From NCBI GenBank assembly GCA_030536165.1, contig JAUNQM010000180.1:1-5319 (forward strand): a DNA stretch of 5,319 nt. The letters are read 5' to 3'. Below are positions 4,160-5,319 of this stretch, piece after piece. A program made the translations under genes and the position numbers. Within the stretch, counting starts at the first letter, position 1. Each line of letters opens with the position of its first letter. The stretch is from Prevotellaceae bacterium. Lineage in GTDB: Bacteria > Bacteroidota > Bacteroidia > Bacteroidales > Bacteroidaceae. A model generated the notes under the pieces. It was given only the letters and a program-made list of their open reading frames with translations, searched no databases and was not told the origin of the DNA.

Positions 4160-5319
4160 CCGACGGACGTATGTCCTCTATCTGAAGCTGAGTCTCAGTG
4201 TGTTTATATGTGTTCTCCTCTATCGTGTAAACGATGTCGAAGCTACTCTTCGACTTGATGAAATGCGCCTGCTTGCTCTGTCCGAATGCTATACCATTCA
4301 TCACGTTGCTCGACTTAGAGTCGATGAGTTCGAGCTTGATATGCTCCTGTTCGCGCCCCACGACCTTGCTCGTGCCATAGTCATAGACGTGGCAAGTGCA
4401 GAAGAACGGCTTTTCATTCATTGGGCCAAACGGCTCGAAGCGTTTGATGTCGTTGCGCAACTTACTGGTAATCTCCTTGAAGTCTATCATTGCCGAAACA
4501 TCTATCGTGGCTTCTTTTTGCTCTGGTTTTATATGATCATCAACGTAAGCACAGAACCTTCTGCGGAACTCTGACATGTTCTCTACCCTAACGGTAAGAC
4601 CAGCAGCATAGATATGTCCACCAAAGTTTTCGAGCAAATCACGGCAACTTTCAATTGCTTTATAGATGTCAAAGCCCGACACGCTGCGTGCACTTCCTGT
4701 AGCAAACTCACCATCGCTGGTGAGGACAATGGTCGGCCTTACATAGATTTCAGCCAGTCTTGATGCCACAATACCTACCACTCCCTTTGTCCAGTTCTCA
4801 TCGTAGAGCACTAACGAGTTGAGGTTTTCGTGGTACTTATCCGACAGACGAGCAACAATCTCGTTGGCCTCTTCGGTCATCTGCTTGTCGATATCCTTTC
4901 GCTGCTCGTTGTACTCGTTGATGTTGTTAGCCATCTCAAGCGCCTTGTCGAAGTTGCGTTCAACGAGCAAATCAACCGTTGCACGTGCGCTCTGCACACG
5001 TCCTGACGCATTGATACGAGGACCGATGCGGAATGTGATATCGTTGATGTTTAGTTCCTTATCCTTGAGTCCGCATATCTCAATGATTGCCTTCAGACCG
5101 ATGTTTGGAGTGTTATTCATCATTCGCAAACCGTGGAAGGCAAGGATTCTGTTCTCATCAATAATCGGCACAATATCTGCCACAATGCTCAAGGCACAAA
5201 AGTCCAACAACGGAATTAACTTGCTGAAAGGTATTCCGTTGCTTTTTGCAAAGGCTTGCATCAGCTTAAAACCGATGCCACAGCCACAGAGATGTTCAAA
5301 AGGATAAGTGTTGTCCTTC
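4149..5319 (-). CDS. recJ: Single-stranded-DNA-specific exonuclease RecJ, C-terminal two thirds (5' end outside window)
   Basis: RecJ degrades single-stranded DNA 5' to 3' in recombination, mismatch and gap repair, and commonly works with RecQ. The reading frame stays open to the window edge: the residues before the first Met at 5261 (YPFEHLCGCGIGFKL) match the conserved RecJ SGCGVxFKL segment, so that Met is internal and about 180 N-terminal residues with the DHH motif lie outside. Numbered from that internal Met, visible motifs are LDFCALSIVADIVPIIDENR (19-38, end of the DHH domain), PRINASGRV (81-89), NWTKGVVGIVASRLAE (156-171), TGSARSVSGFD (188-198) and the DHHA1 signature FGGHIYAAGL (213-222). 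An OB-like C-terminal part follows, with FEPFGPMNEKPFF (275-287). The 389 visible residues agree with a family length near 570. It ends in TAG at 4149. No frameshift or lost motif is seen. Confidence 0.95.
   Translation of the reverse strand, partial: KDNTYPFEHLCGCGIGFKLMQAFAKSNGIPFSKLIPLLDFCALSIVADIVPIIDENRILAFHGLRMMNNTPNIGLKAIIEICGLKDKELNINDITFRIGPRINASGRVQSARATVDLLVERNFDKALEMANNINEYNEQRKDIDKQMTEEANEIVARLSDKYHENLNSLVLYDENWTKGVVGIVASRLAEIYVRPTIVLTSDGEFATGSARSVSGFDIYKAIESCRDLLENFGGHIYAAGLTVRVENMSEFRRRFCAYVDDHIKPEQKEATIDVSAMIDFKEITSKLRNDIKRFEPFGPMNEKPFFCTCHVYDYGTSKVVGREQEHIKLELIDSKSSNVMNGIAFGQSKQAHFIKSKSSFDIVYTIEENTYKHTETQLQIEDIRPSEAM

Noticed and set aside
4083..4574. A 163-codon plus-strand ORF (MSVSFLCNQQ...)
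   Set aside because: Most of it is antisense to the recJ C-terminus, whose conserved motifs are plainly in the minus frame; the rest runs through the hairpin region.
5259..5261. ATG at 5261 as the recJ start
   Set aside because: The upstream in-frame codons to the window edge encode conserved RecJ residues (LCGCGIGFKL), so this Met is internal.

Overview
The window looks like chromosomal DNA from the phylum Bacteroidota, most likely order Bacteroidales and something close to Prevotella. I infer this from four things: protein flavour (a FISUMP-type secreted protein, a bacterial FatA/FatB-like thioesterase, and RecJ and RecQ of Bacteroidetes type); start codons preceded by A-rich stretches rather than clear Shine-Dalgarno sites; a promoter -7 box of the Bacteroidetes form TAnnTTTG before the secreted-protein gene; and AT-rich, repeat-filled intergenic DNA. 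The genus assignment is weak.

All four confident genes lie on the minus strand, so transcription runs from right to left. In that order they are: recJ (4149-5319, its 5' end beyond the window), a 362-bp gap, recQ (2080-3786), a 318-bp gap, an acyl-ACP thioesterase gene (1003-1761), a 273-bp gap, and a secreted FISUMP-domain protein gene (16-729). RecJ (5'-3' single-strand exonuclease) and RecQ (3'-5' helicase) act together in resecting DNA ends and repairing gaps, so their adjacency makes functional sense. The thioesterase (fatty-acid release) and the secreted protein have no evident link to them or to each other. No gene overlaps or is tightly coupled, so each may be a separate transcription unit.

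The most unusual content is in the three gaps. Each holds a different repeat or palindromic architecture. (1) Between the secreted-protein gene and the thioesterase there are four palindromes at 23-24 bp spacing, whose outer flanks can also close into an 11-bp helix; next to them is a (TCAATTA/G)x4 heptamer repeat. (2) Between the thioesterase and recQ there is a long imperfect inverted repeat with small side hairpins in both arms. (3) Between recJ and recQ the hexamer GATTTA recurs at exact 12-bp spacing in opposed arrays. That region also has a 13-bp copy of the recQ start region, a possible 17-codon upstream ORF and a 15-bp hairpin. A hairpin motif of the form AGGCG...CTTGA occurs in gaps 2 and 3, which suggests a dispersed repeat family. 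In two of the stems the single non-Watson-Crick position is a G-U wobble only in the minus-strand RNA and a C-A mismatch in the other strand, which fits structures working in transcripts of the gene strand. I see no transposase, CRISPR, tRNA or rRNA.
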